This document shows, piece by piece, positions 14,331 to 25,915 of a stretch of 64,000 bases of DNA. Below the pieces are notes generated by a model. That model was not told the origin of the DNA and searched no databases. It saw only the letters and a list, made by a program, of their open reading frames with translations. Each line of letters opens with the position of its first letter. The stretch's first letter is position 1. The stretch lies in the NCBI GenBank assembly GCA_032717465.1, contig CM064732.1, positions 30,885,138 to 30,949,137 of the forward strand. Direction: 5' to 3'. Made by a program: the position numbers and the translations under genes. The DNA comes from Coenobita brevimanus (taxonomy: Eukaryota > Arthropoda > Malacostraca > Decapoda > Coenobitidae).

Positions 14331-15428
14331 AAGAGAGGAAGGAATCAGCAGGATGGAAGTATTGAAAACAATAAAGATTGTCAAAATGGGGAAAGCCCCC
14401 GGGAATTGACGGAGTGGGTGGTGAAATGCTGAAGCATGAGGGAGAGACAGTAGTAGAAGGGATATGGTAAGGAATTGCTCCGTGTCGTGGGAGGAGGGTA
14501 GAGGCCCGCAGGATTGGAATTCAGGTATAATTATTCCCCTGTACAAAAGAAATGGGGAAAAAGAAGTGTGTGGTAATTATAGGGGCATTTGTCTTCTTAG
14601 TGTAACAGGAAAAGTATGTAGTAGGATACACATTGACCGTGTTGGAATTAGTTGAAGAAGAACAAGGAGATTTTAGGAGGGGAACAGGTTTTGTAGATCA
14701 GATATTCATTATTAGGTCTTTAGTGGAAAATTTTTTCGAGAAGGAAAAGAAGTTGTATGTGCCTTCATGCATAGAAAGCATATGGCAGGATGGATTGACA
14801 AAGAATGTGGAAAGTATTAAGGGTATATGGAGTAAATGGGAAGTTGCTGAATGCCGTGAAGAGTATGTATGAGGGTGCTAAGGCTTTAGTGCGCGTGGAC
14901 AGTGAACTGAGTGATTTTTTTTATTTGAAGGTTGGATTAAAACAGGGATGTGTCAAGTCCCCATGGTTGTTCAATCTGTACATGGATGGGGTTATAAAAG
15001 AGGTATAAGTTAGGGCAGTGGATGTTGGAGTGGCCTCAATAAGAGAGGGCAGTGTTTGGAAACTCCCTTTATTGTTGTTTGTAGATGACACTTTGTTGTT
15101 AAGTGAAGACGAAGGGGAGCTGCAAGGTTTGGTGGATGAGTTTGGGAGAGTGTGTAAGAAATGGAATCTAGAGGTGAATGAAAGGAAGAGTAAAGGTATA
15201 GTCTTTGAGAGAAATGAAGCCACTGAATGTACAGTGAGGCTAGGTGAGGAAGAAATGGAAAATATGAGTGCATTTAAGTACCTGGGTAGTGTGATGAGTA
15301 AGGAGAAGTTTAGAGGGTGAAGTACTTGAAAGGGCGTAACAGTGAAGAAAGGTTGCTGGTTCTTTAAAAGCATTGATAAGGAACAGGGAAGTGAGCATGA
15401 AAGTAAGAAAGTCGCTGCATGACAGATA
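14331..15428 (+). pseudogene. LINE A reverse transcriptase, broken
   Basis: Reverse-transcriptase blocks appear in order across frames: KMGKAPG (fingers) at about 14385, GNYRG-type at about 14575, QGDFRRGTGFVDQIF at about 14665, a motif A remnant where the usual aspartate-containing AFMDFEKAFD is replaced by PSCIESIWQD at about 14765, VGLKQGCVKSPWLFNLYMDG (motif B) at 14930-14990, and FVDDTLLLSEDE (motif C, first Asp of the catalytic pair present, preceded by V) at about 15078-15115. The C-terminal part ends with NMSAFKYLGSVMSK. Several stops and frameshifts show it is dead. LINE B aligns over 14.9-15.4 kb. Confidence 0.85.
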
Positions 15429-15930
15429 TGTGTGGGGTCCACCAAGTTGTTTAGGAGTGAAATCCCATCCATCTCCTCCAGAACAAGAGAAAGGTGGGGA
15501 CCCACCTCACTGGATGGAAGGGGTGCTAAAAAGGTGGGATGGTGAGTGTTGAAGTCCCTTCCAATAAGGGCCGACCCCGATGCGGCATTGTATTAGAGCT
15601 CCCTGATGTCTAAATGTCCCCTGGGGCTCCGATATATGTTATATACAGTCAAAGGGACCGTGGCAAGATGCAAAACAACACCCTGCACCTCAACACCCTC
15701 CCCGCAATTAGGAAGAAAGACGCATTCAGTTCAGGGGATATGCTCTCTAACAAAAATAGTGCAACCTCCCGTGGCACCACCAACCCTGGGAAGGAAGTAT
15801 CCCACATGGACTTGAAGTTGGAAGGTGGAGTTGCATGGAGGAAGTGTCTCCTGAAGGAGAAAGACATGTGCATCCCCCCGAGCAGCTGCCTTCTGGAGGA
15901 GGAGGAGCTTGCTCCAAGCCCCTAAGCAAT
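15429..15930 (-). pseudogene. LINE E ORF2 endonuclease, amino part only
   Basis: On the minus strand, across two frames, there is a segment GEGVEVQGVVLHL, then TVYNIYRSPRGHLDIREL, then GRDFNTHHPTF (the Asp-Phe-Asn-x-His-His signature of jockey-type endonucleases), and finally GPHLSLVLEEMDGISLLNN followed by DPTH at the junction. The terminal SDH motif and all of RT are missing. A stop replaces a residue near 15560 and one base is inserted near 15590. The role in an intact element would be nicking target DNA for reverse transcription. Confidence 0.75.
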
Positions 15931-16660
15931 TCTATTGGAGGACCCGGAGGTGGGCTGGGTCAGATGGGACGAAGGAGGGTGAGGAGTCTCTGGTCGAGGC
16001 TCCTGAACCCTGCTCTCTGCCTCTATCACTGCTGAGGCTGGAGGAGGCCCTTGCAAGAAGAGAACCGGGCTGCAGGCATGAGATTAGGAAAGTGGGGCTA
16101 AAGTGACCCTGGACCTGGCCTTCTGGGCAGGAGGAGTGGGTCGTGGAGCCAAGGGAGGAGGTGTGAAGCTGCTGCTTCACCTCCACCATATCGTCCAGGA
16201 TTTTGTCGAGGGTGTGTATGAGCGGTAACGTGTCGACATCCTTCCCAAGAGCCTACAGTAGCACCTGCACCAGGGTCACAGCAGTTTCCCTACCAAACGC
16301 CCTCATCTCTTCCACCGTGAAGAGCGTTGCAGGAGAGCTCGAGGCAGAGGGCAAGATTGGGGTGGCACTGGTGGCCGAACATGGGGTCGGGGCCTGAGCG
16401 GGGTGGTGCCTCTCTGCAGTCGTGATGTGGTGGACGAGGGCAGATGGCAGAGGTTGAAGGATGCCCTTATCCAGAGGTGGTGGAGCAGGCTTTGCCACAT
16501 AGCATTGATGCCCCCAGACGAAGGTTCCCAGAGGCACAGGCTTTACACTGGCAGCCTGCTGTCGTTTTCCCAGGCTACCTGACGGTCTCGACTTTCTATA
16601 ACTCTCGTCGTCCTGGCCGGGCAGCTGGGGTGCCACACATGGTGCTTGCCTGAGCAGCTG
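15931..16660 (-). pseudogene. LINE E ORF1, proline-rich C-terminal part with third zinc knuckle
   Basis: Just upstream on the minus strand (about 16675-16615) a frame reads RCPSCSGKHHVWHPSCPAR, which is the third CCHC-type knuckle of jockey/I-type ORF1 proteins. It is followed by a Pro/Ala/Ser-rich tract (16500-16320) and a TVEEMRAFGRETAVTLVQVLL helix at about 16315-16255. After a stop the frame resumes with DILDDMVEVKQQLHTSS. ORF1 proteins bind the LINE RNA. The split between knuckles 2 and 3 is caused by extra DNA at about 16.68-17.2 kb. Confidence 0.65.
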
Positions 16661-16907
16661 GGGCATCGGGGGATGATATTTTCCATTTCATGCATTCATC
16701 ATCCAATCGAATCTTGCCCCATGAGGAGCATAGAAGCCCGGGGCTAGGCAAGTTGGTCCTGACGTTTAAGCTGAGAGTGACCAGCCTCACTCATCCCTGA
16801 GTGGCATTATATGAGCAATAAACCTCAACCATCCCTTGGATATAAACCTTCTCTGGCTCAATCCGATTGGAGCGCCGTACTGTAATTACCCACTAAACCA
16901 CCAGGCG

Positions 16908-17012
16908 CCAAAATTTGGTTATATGGTTACCACCCAGCACAGTAAATGGTTTCTTGGTGTACAGGAAACCATTTATGGCTTGTCACGCAGTGTACAGCCA
17001 CCCACAGCCAGA
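16908..17012 (-). repeat. Hairpin repeat K, copy 2, inside LINE E
   Basis: Minus-strand copy of the 12562-12672 repeat (hairpin AAATGGTTTC...GAAACCATTT, then GCTGGGTGGTAACC). It is followed on the plus strand by a degenerate (GGAAAGAATGAA)n tract at 17015-17135. Together these lie between zinc knuckles 2 and 3 of LINE E ORF1 and so look like a secondary insertion. Confidence 0.65.
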
Positions 17013-17189
17013 AGGAAGAGGAAAGAATGAAGGAAAGAAAAACAGAAGAGGGAGTGTAAAGTCACCCGTAGGCAGAAGGACGAGGAAAGAATGAAGGAAA
17101 GAAAGACAGAAGAGGATGGAAGGAAAGAATGATGGAGGAGAGGAAAGGGCAGGCATCCAAGAGCAGCACTACATCGAGTGAGTGGATGG

Positions 17190-18290
17190 TGAGCGCCCCC
17201 ACCTACCAAATTCCCTGCCTTGAATTTGGTAAGGCATTGCTCCGTGTCATGGGAGCTGCTGCACATCCCGCACATAAATGGCTGGCTGCAGGTGGCTCTG
17301 TGGTGCCCATGTCTCTGGCACCTGTAGTAACGGAGTGGTTTGGGCATGAAGGGATGAAGGTAGTATGTCCCCCAATTCCTCAGATCTAGGGACGGCAGTA
17401 GAGGACCTCTGATGGTGATGAGGACCTGATGAGTCTCCTCCCTGGTCCATTTTATTTAGCAGTGGGAAGCCTCTTCCACCTAGGGGTGCCGCAGAAGGAG
17501 ATTGACAGGCATCCTCATGGAATTCCCCATCAGTATTGCCTTGGTTGTCCCCTGCCCCAATGCTAGCTCCAAAAGCTGCATGTGAGAGGCCTCGTCCAGA
17601 ACTGCTGCCCTCAGGAGATCGTTAGCAGCTCCATCCCCAGGTATTAGGACTGAGCTCCCGTCCCTGCCAATGACATTGGTGGTCCTCAGCCTTGACAGGT
17701 GCCACACCAGAGCAGCCACAGCATCATAACTGGTATCGTGACTGCTCTGAAGCGGCACACGAAATGCTGGGTACTTCGAGCGGGGTAAAGGGGGTATAGC
17801 CACAGACACTGAAGGCCGAGCAGCTGGTGGAGGCCTTTGAGGAGCTCCAGAGCCTGATCCCAGATTGGGCCTGTTTCTCTGAGCATGCCGGGAACTCTTC
17901 CTCATGAACAGTGTAAAACTCTCATCAATGGCAGGCGCAGGAGGAGTAGGGCCAGATGAGGCTGGCAGGGGGGCTGGTGCAACAGGATCAACCTCACACT
18001 GCTCATGAATCTAAGCAGATTTGCTCGGTCTAGATGAGGAAGCAGAGGAGCAGTCATCATGTTGAAGGGAAGGACCTTCTACAGCAGATGCCGAGACAGA
18101 CTGGATGGAGGAGACATCACCAGCATCAGAGGAGTGGGAGCTGGAGGTGGACTGGTGCCGCACCCTCTTGCTGCCAAAATGAGGGGTAGGAGCTGGCTGG
18201 GGCACTGACACAGGTCAGGGCAGACAAGAAGACCCTGAAGGCCGAGGGATCCTTGATGCTGACACCTCAGCACCTCAACACCCAGGCACA
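17190..18290 (-). pseudogene. LINE E ORF1, amino-terminal part with zinc knuckles 1 and 2
   Basis: The minus-strand frame at 17905-17480 carries LGQGTTKAILMGNSMRMPVNLLLR, a typical pre-knuckle segment of I/jockey ORF1 proteins. After a frame change the knuckles follow at 17330-17240: CQRHGHHRATC (an imperfect knuckle with one Cys changed to Tyr) and CGMCSSSHDTEQC. The upstream part (18290-17910) is Ser/Pro-rich and low in complexity. Frame changes near 17460 and 17340 break the reading frame. The intact family protein is an RNA-binding nucleocapsid-like factor. The call rests on the spaced Cys/His pattern. Confidence 0.7.
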
Positions 18291-18739
18291 CATACTAAAA
18301 AAAAAGAAAAAAAATTTCGCTCTGATTCCCTACAGTGACAGGGGCCTAAACTCCCAATCCTCTAAAGGGCGCCAGGAGACCCTGTCACTGCCCCATTAAG
18401 GACTTTGCCTAACCCTAACAGAGACTACCTTTGCCGCCTCCTATAACCAGGCCTCTAAGGCCCCCCTTCATGGAAATACCCTAACGGTATCCCTTCAGGA
18501 TTCAGCTTCGTACTACGGCACGGACTCCAGGTGGCGGGCCGGAATAAAAAAGAACAAGTCTACCAAAAAATGAAAGCAAAGTAAGTAGGTGCACCCCGCG
18601 GGAAGTAGGGTGTAGAGATGTGGAAAAAACTCTGTCTGAGTGTAAGCACAGTGGCAAAAGCTCGGCCTGAGGTCGGGCAGAGTGGCGAGTGGCCAGGCCA
18701 AGCAACAGACAGAGAATTGCTAGGGGAGCGCTTGTCCTA

Positions 18740-19310
18740 GTAAGGTCGACTTAAATAGTCCTTATCCGATTTAGACCAAACTTGGTAAAAGAGTTAAAGG
18801 TAAAGTAAGAATGAAAGGATTCGATTTTGAGAACAACCAGTCAAACGTGAAGATTACAGGACAAGGTCAGAGTTCGACCCATGTGTCTCTGTGTGAACAA
18901 AACAGATAAAGCAGAGTTGATTTGATCTGTACCAAACTTGGTGGAAATGCTGAGAATCAGCCAAATAGTCTGATTAATTGCTTTAGAACAATAGATGAAA
19001 GGAGAAGACCACATGGCTAGGTAAATTTGAAAATTTTTAATCCAATTTAAATCATATTCAGCAGATAGGCTCAGGGTATGACAAGGATTAAGAAATCTCA
19101 TTACAGAACAATTAATTAAAGGTTACGGTCAGAGGGTAGTCCAATGTTCAAAGTCACTGTGCAAGGTGAACTCAAATAATTTGCATCCAATTTGGACCAA
19201 ACTTGGTGGAAGCGTTAAGGGTGAGGTAAGAAAAAAGAGATTTAATTTTTAGAACAATCAGTCAGTTGGTCAAGGTAATACGGCAAAGTCAAATGCTTGG
19301 TCATTAAAAC
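18740..19310. repeat. Degenerate tandem repeat with ACCAAACTTGGTGG-type core
   Basis: Three or four imperfect units. The phrase 'atttggACCAAACTTGGTgga' occurs at about 18770, 18943 and 19195, followed each time by a GTTAAGGGTGAGGTAAGAA-like segment and TTAGAACAA.CAGT. Palindromic CCAAACTTGG lies at the core. Noncoding. Similar phrases occur at 43.2 kb and 47.05 kb. Confidence 0.6.
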
Positions 19311-20436
19311 AATTACTGGTAAGTGGGTGGTCCTTCTGGTATTATTCCAGCTAACGGTAGACGATTTTATTTTGCTGAGAGTGAAGAAAGGAACCTGAGA
19401 GTGTTAATATCTACCCACTGGAAGTTAACCATTTCATTATAATAACGTTTTTTTTCTTCCCTCTTTAACCTTCATATCTTCACACGAGTTTGCATTATTC
19501 AGTCGTGGAGGGGTTCGATACATGCTTCAATAACCCATTCTCTTTGGAGGAACTCTTTTCAGGTGAATATAGTAGTCTACAACGAGTTTGGTTTAACCTG
19601 GCAATGAACCCCAACTCCTTTCAGGTTAGCTGATGGAGGAGTGTCGGATTGGAGGGTCCATCTCATTAGTAACCAAGGCCACTCTCTCCAGCCTCAGAAC
19701 TAAGGCTTCTCGAATTTCATGTAATCAGGACTCAGTATACGAGTTGTGGAAGTGGCTCAGTTCCGGCAGGTGAAAAAGATGGTCCGTAGTTGTAGGATGA
19801 ATAATCTTAAAGGAATGTCGTCGTGGGTTAATAAATTTCGTATGATTTTTATGGAGATTATGTTGATATAAACCCCATCATTGCGATAAAACTTGGTAGT
19901 TGTATTCTTTCTACCCCAATATGCATACATTATGTTTGGAAGAGGACCTTTGTACTGATGAGTTAGACACAGCCTCTGGTAACTCAGTAGGTACGATGGT
20001 GCCTTTCTGACTCGTTTCGTTACCATTATTGTCCATTACTTGAAACTGGCAAAGCTGAGAAGTGCCACCAAGTTGAATGAGGCGCTGTGAATGGGTAAAG
20101 GTAAACAGTGACAATGCAAAATGGTGTTCAGTAAAATAGTGAAAAACCGTAGCATTACTATTCTTGCAGTAACATCAGCCTATGCTCCAACAGAGAGTGG
20201 GGCATATTTGAGGGGAAACATAAAATGGGCTACAGGCAACTTTGTTCAGCGTTAAGGAAAAATTCTCATAGTGAAGGGGATAAAAAAAAAAAACACAAAA
20301 CGAAAGAGGATTAACATGCAAAATAAAAAGCTAAAGGAGAGTTGCTTATGAGCCTCCTAATCCAATGATAAAATACCCCTTTATCTCATGCAAGACCTCT
20401 CAAACACGCACTTTACCACCAGCAACGCCTCTACAT
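19311..20436. other. Unassigned DNA
   Basis: Open frames of at most about 90 codons without recognisable domains. A purine-rich stretch lies at 20280-20345. Confidence 0.5.
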
Positions 20437-21635
20437 TCAGATATTAATCTTAAAATGTTTAGTGGACAAGTTTCTAGAGAAGGGAGAGAAGTTGTATGCT
20501 GCCTTCATGGATTTTGAGAAACCATAAATTATGACAGAGTGGGTAGACGAGGAATGTGGAAAATATAAAAAAATATATGGAGCAATGGGACGCTGGTGAG
20601 TGCCGTAAAGAGTATCCATGAGGGAGCTAGGGTGTCAGTGAATGTGGATGGTGAAATGAGTGAATTTTTCTCTCTGAAAGTTTGACTGAAACAGGGATGT
20701 GTCATGCCTCCACTGTAGTTCAGTTTGTATATAGGCTACTGTAGATAGAATTATAAAACATATACAGGGTAGGGCACTGGATGTTGGAGAGAGGACAGAG
20801 TTTGAAAACTTCCTGTTCTGTTGTTTGCAGATGATATTAAGTGAAGACGAAGACGAACTGCAGAGCTTGGTGAATGAGTCTGGGAGAGTATGTAAGAAAC
20901 GAAACCTAAGAGTGAATGTAGGGAAGAGTAATGTGTTCTTCGAGAGAAGTGAAGTCACTGAATGCACAGTGAGGGTATATAGTGACAAAATGGAAACCGT
21001 GAGTGCACTTAAATACTTGTGTAGTGTGATGAGTAAGGATGGAAGTTTGGAGGATGAAGTGCTTGAAAGAGCACAGCAGGGAAGAAAGGCTACTGGTTCA
21101 CTGAAATCAACGAAAAGAAATAGGGAAGTGAGCATGGAAGTAAAAAAAAAGTCGTTGCATGACAGTATTGTGAGTCCCATCCTAACGTATGAAAGCAAGA
21201 CTCGGACCTTATTGGAAGAACGCAAGTCAAGGGTGAGAGCAGTGAAAATGGGTTATTTAAGAGGAGCATATGGAGTTACATGGTGAGACAGAATGATAAA
21301 TAAGAAATTGAAGGAGCTTTGTGGTGTGGATGTGGGTGTGATATTAAGCTTTATGAAAAATACACTGCGATGGTTTGGCCATGTGGAGAGGATGGAGAGT
21401 GAGAGACTAACAAGGAGAATATATGTGAATGAGGTGGAGAGGGGGAGAGGGATGGGAAGAACAAGGATGAGATGGAGGGATGGAGTAGAGAGGTATATGA
21501 GAGTGAGGGTTGTAACCTGGGAGGAGGGTAGTGAAATGGCAGGGTGCAGGGTGACATGGAGGGGATATGTTTGTGGTCACCCCTTACGGGATTAAGGTGT
21601 CTGGCTATAGATAGGTAGATAGAACACCTTTATGA
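20437..21635 (+). mobile_element. LINE B: 5'-truncated copy of a LINE A-type element
   Basis: Begins in mid-RT (LVDKFLEKGEKLYAAFMDFEK at 20460-20522) and runs to a 3' end at about 21600-21625 made of GGTGTCTGGCTATAGATAGGTAGATAGA, a GATA-type tail. 5' truncation with a short tandem tail is the usual signature of target-primed LINE insertion. It aligns with LINE A over RT motifs B and C. Confidence 0.85.
20455..21595 (+). pseudogene. LINE B reverse transcriptase C-terminal half
   Basis: The motif A region is AAFMDFEK followed by a frameshift and stop (the family has the catalytic Asp in this AFMDFEKAFD block). Motif B, LKQGCVMP, is broken near 20700. The motif C catalytic YADD/VDD region is lost: the sequence goes from a CLQM remnant straight to ILSEDEDELQSLVNESGRVCKK (20830-20895). 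The C-terminal domain is well kept, with a LKYLCSVMSKDGS segment (21010), SIVSPILTYESKTR (21170) and, after a frameshift near 21285, LRWFGHVERMESERLTRRIY (21366-21425), the conserved 'WFGHVERM' signature. Non-functional. Confidence 0.85.
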
Positions 21636-22740
21636 ACTTTTTTCTTTTTTTCAATAGTAACATGCATCTCAGAAATCGCTATATCCAACCAACGAGCCCG
21701 GTTATTCCTTACCTGTTCCCACCCAGACCCACCTGCACCTAGCTCGCATCTCATACTTATCATCCACACCACCTAACCTCACCTGCATCAGGTCTACTTC
21801 TCATACTCATCATGTACACTCACCTGCAGTCCCTTACCCTCACCCTGCAACTTTTTCCATCAAATAACCACTAACACAACCAACTAACCTACACCAAATC
21901 GACAAATCACCTGCCACCACTCGCACACCTCATCTACACCCACTTATACCAAACATGCTGCTTCCTCCCTTAATATTGTTATCATCTGTACGCTCCAAAG
22001 TACACCCAACTAATCCTCCACGTCAGCATCTTCATATACCCATTCCAATTCCCATACTCATCTACAATACCCACATCCGACTTGCTGCGTTTCCCACGTA
22101 TATTATCGTCATTTTTACTCACCCACCTACACCAATCTGCACTCAACCTGCTACCATCCCGACACCTCATCCACACTGACATATACCCTCATACACCCAG
22201 TTTGTATACTCCGCCTACAAGACACACAAGTTTTCATGAATATATAAGCCAGGAGACGGCTGCATGCTGGCCCAATATGGGAAATTTGTAGCCAAACATA
22301 CAGTAGTTATCGTGACAGCGATGGAGGACTGGAGTTAGGGGGAAAAGGGGTGGGGAGGGACGAAATGAGGAGAAAGAGAGATGGGGAGGAGCAAGGAGGG
22401 AAGAGTGGAGGAAAGAAGAAAGGCGCTGAAGAAGATAGAGGGGTTGAGGATGGGAGAGGAGGGGATTTTGGAGGGAGTGAAAGGAGAGAGGGAGGGTTGG
22501 GGAAGAAGAGAGCGAAAGGAATGTACAAGGATTATGGGCGACTAGAAAGAGGGAAAGAGTGCTGGAAGGAAGAAAGGAAGTAGAGTGGGGGGAGAAAGGA
22601 GGGTAGAAGGAAGGGAGAGATTATGAAAAGAAAAGAGATGAGAGTAAACGTGGAGGAATGGAAAGAGGAGATAGTAAAGAAGATGGAGAGGATGAGAGAG
22701 AAGAGATGAGGAGATGACAGAGATAGGAAGTGGCCGTAGC
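21636..22740. other. Unassigned DNA, pyrimidine- then purine-rich
   Basis: 21700-22215 is C/A/T-rich with many CACCTGCA, CCCACCT phrases; 22320-22715 is strongly G/A-rich. No protein signature. The open frames follow from composition. Confidence 0.5.
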
Positions 22741-22748
22741 ATACAGAT

Positions 22749-22791
22749 ATATATATATTTACATCTATCTATCTACCTATCTATCTATCTA

Positions 22792-22830
<39 letters not shown>

Positions 22831-22945
22831 GTCTATCTATCTATCTATCTATCTCTATCTATCTATCTATCTATCTATCTCTATCTATCTATCTATCTAT
22901 TTATCTATTTATCTATCTATCTATCTATCTATCTATATATATATA
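22749..22945. repeat. (TCTA)n-(TA)n compound microsatellite
   Basis: Alternating ATCT blocks with a central run of about 16 TA units. It borders the inverted-repeat unit that starts at 22970. Confidence 0.95.
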
Positions 22946-22969
22946 AACAGTATGATGAAGATGTTTAAG

Positions 22970-23076
22970 TATATATAGTTGACAAAATATGACAGCAAAC
23001 ATCACTCACCGCAATCCATACCTCTATTACGACGTTTCATTTAAGAACCGTAGTCACCATCAGGTTATAGGAAATT
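22970..23076 (-). repeat. Left arm of inverted repeat P (Penelope-like end?)
   Basis: The reverse complement reads CCTGATGGTGACTACGG...TGAAACGTCGTAATA, then GGTATGGATTGCGGTG, TGATGTTTG and TTGTCAACTATATATA. The right arm at 24436-24537 has the same order on the plus strand. The 'CCTGATGA..GAC...GAAACGT..TAATAAA' theme recalls the ends of Penelope-like retroelements. No RT or GIY-YIG frame is visible between the arms, so that link is only suggestive. Confidence 0.6.
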
Positions 23077-24435
23077 AAAAACAAGGGCTAAAAACAACAT
23101 TACTCCCAAGAAGAAGAGGAAGAAAATGGTTACACATCACCGTGTTTTTGGATATATTCTTAATCAGTAATAACAGTACCATAACCACAAGTATTTATTA
23201 TAAGTCCTTTAGGCTATCCCTGAAATTTTCAAAATTAATCAAACTCATATTTTTCGATGTTATGCCATATGTTCGGACAGAATAACTTTCGACCGACAAG
23301 TCAAGTTCCTGACAGATTATTTTCCGAAAAAATAGGTGTCCAGTTTCATTACTGTAGAGAATATTTGGAAGTCTCTTGACAAGGAATTCATGCCTCATCC
23401 TTCTCCATTTCCCCTAAACCTGTTATCCGCTACATAAAACATCCATTTTATGGATTTCTTATTTTCAGTAGAAATAAACAGTTGAGAAAAATCCTAAAAG
23501 ATTATTATCCAGGCACAAATTAAATTTATTTACCTCGGTTCGTTCTCAAGTACAAGGAAGCACTGCCAGCAAATCTCATTTCCAATACTGTATACCAGTT
23601 CGCAAGTCCGAAATATAAGACTGAGTATATTGGTAAAAAAGGAAAACCTCACCCATAGAGAAGAGGATAAAAAAATGTCGTTCCGTCCAAACCACGTACT
23701 TCAGTTACCCATCTAATTAATATATTCGTTCACAGTCACTAAATTCAAACCATCCTTTCTCGATTAAAGGCTTTAATATTCTAACGAAAGTTTAAAATTC
23801 TGAAGATCTTAAATTTCTTGAATCGTTATATATCAAACAAATGAAATGGAACTTAATGAAGATGAGTCCTTGTCTAAAGTAATAATCTGAACCCTCAACT
23901 CACACCTACAGTTCCTTCCTCAACACCTTAGAAGCCATGCCTCTGTCTTCCTTGTTCAGAACTGTCCCCTTCTCACAATAACTGCTTAGTGTACTTCTAA
24001 AATCAGTCAGTGCAGACACGGTATTAAAAGGCATGATTTTGCAGTTCCTTAGCCATTTCACATTCCTAGGTATTCCAAATCTGTATTTCAGTAATAGCCT
24101 AATAATAAATCGTGTAAACATTATGCCAGATTGCAATGTTTCTTATGATCAGTACAAAACAAAAACACCGTACTGTTTTGATTCACTCCTGCACAAACAA
24201 TGTTGCTGACCTGATTTTTAGCCTCTGTTATCGTGTATCCTGAGCCCAGCGTCAGTCTCCACGCTTTATAGAGATTTATTTAGAAGACTCAGTAATCTTA
24301 GTAAGGCAAATTTTATTTGTTTGTGTATTTACATAACTTTTCCCATTATTTCGACGTCCTGTGTGTATGCCATAATAATGTGAACAGTACATGGCAAAAT
24401 AATTTTTGAAATGAGACTTGCCTATGACCTTTCTT
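23077..24435. other. Interior of inverted repeat P
   Basis: AT-rich with no open frame above about 76 codons. Minus-strand frames at 24136-23906 and 23398-23198 have no recognisable motif. Confidence 0.5.
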
Positions 24436-24774
<339 letters not shown>

Positions 24775-24778
<4 letters not shown>

Positions 24779-25091
24779 TTACTGTTTCAAACCAGTAACG
24801 TAATTTCTAGGTGCTTGTGCATCGCTAGAAGTGACCCGGTCAGTCAGTCTCTTCTTAAGGATTTTCACACTCAAGATGTTTTACTCTAGCAAACCCATAA
24901 GATGGTTCGCTTTAGCCAGGCCGCGTATTACCCTTCATCGATGTGGGATTTTTTTTACTTGTTGTATTATTCTTTCTACTTCCTATCAGTACTATTCAAA
25001 TTTGCAGAGACTTTTCATACTCGGGTTTATATAATTTAATCTTTAAGACTTTTAATACGAATGGCCTTTTCAGTCTGATATGCAAAACAGC
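24775..25091. other. Unassigned DNA
   Basis: No coding signature or repeat recognised. Confidence 0.5.

Positions 25092-25148
<57 letters not shown>
25092..25148. repeat. (TG)n microsatellite
   Basis: About 28 TG units. Confidence 0.97.
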
Positions 25149-25150
<2 letters not shown>

Positions 25151-25915
25151 CAATGCACATTTTTTTTTTTTAAACCAAAGAAATTTAATTTAGCATAGTG
25201 GTAGACATCCACATGAACCAGGCTTAGACAGACGAAAAAAAAGATACAAACTACCTGGCATCAATGTTGTGGTGAAGAATGATCCCTTGAGTCTAGGTAG
25301 ATATGTTAGTGCTTAATTCTTCGTGCCTCCTGGCGATATTATTAGTCTTAGGGAGATTTTGTCGTGACGGGGCCAGTGAAGCCGATGTCCAGAATCCCTT
25401 GTTCGGACTAATCGACTATAGGAAGCAAGACCTAAATCTGAACCATGTCCTAGGAATGAAGGGATCAAAAAATCTGCATTGCTTTGTAGCCAGCACCAAA
25501 CGATTTTATTTATCTTTTCAGTCCGAGTACGTTAGTGTTATCTCACTCTTGCTACCTCTTGGCGGTTGTATACAGCTTAGGGAGGACCAGTCATAGCGAT
25601 AATAGAATATATATAATTATGGTACATGACTAGATTGCAGTATTTAGGCTTAGGAAAATCCACCGTAGCTTTTGGCTTGTTACTAAACGTATAACATACC
25701 GGTACATGTTTATCCAAAAGTAAATTACAGTCATCTGGCACAGTAAGAGTGAAATAAAAGACGATATTATTCAGCTTTCAAGAGACTTTTCAAACTAATC
25801 CAGCCCTCCCCTAAGCCACGTAGGCTACAGTACCTGATATCAATAACATAATATAAAATACAGCTTCGGAGTGAAATAGCTGCGTGATTCAGACAAGACG
25901 ACTGAAGAAGAAAAT
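25149..25915. other. Unassigned DNA
   Basis: A plus-strand 97-codon frame at 25303-25596 has no signal of a known family. Two copies of a 'TGCCTCCTGGCGATATTATTAGTCTTAGGG' / 'TGCTACCTCTTGGCGGTTGTATACAGCTTAGGG' phrase (25324 and 25550) suggest an old duplication. Confidence 0.4.

Larger units (their letters stand above)
12700..15428 (+). mobile_element. LINE A: decayed non-LTR retrotransposon (EN-RT)
   Basis: Endonuclease, linker and RT homology runs continuously on the plus strand, in the same order as in LINE G at 55.07-58.44 kb but with many stops and frameshifts. Homology stops abruptly at about 15428, just after KSLHD, where LINE B continues into a 'SPILTYESKT' segment. The C-terminal third of the RT protein and the 3' tail are therefore missing, and the minus-strand LINE E starts there. 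The 5' end near 12700 shares a TTAGTGCCCCTCCC segment with 4.82 kb. Confidence 0.8.
15429..18730 (-). mobile_element. LINE E: non-LTR retrotransposon with zinc-knuckle ORF1, 3'-truncated
   Basis: Read on the minus strand, a probable 5' UTR (18730-18300) precedes an ORF1 with CCHC zinc knuckles (about 18290 to 15930), then the amino-terminal part of an endonuclease (15930 to 15429). No RT follows. The element stops at the junction with LINE A. LINEs normally lose the 5' end, so losing everything 3' of the endonuclease points to a later deletion or rearrangement. Confidence 0.75.

Noticed and set aside
14460..14500. 22-base near match between LINE A (14466) and LINE E ORF1 (17228), GGTAAGG/AATTGCTCCGTGTC
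   Set aside because: The two encode different proteins on different strands and the match does not extend; treated as coincidence.
14921..15505. 194-codon minus-strand frame at 15 kb
   Set aside because: Mostly antisense to the LINE A RT; only its first ~25 residues belong to the LINE E endonuclease.
25303..25596. 97-codon plus-strand frame as a host gene
   Set aside because: No domain, no splice-site context and no homolog I recognise; length is compatible with chance.
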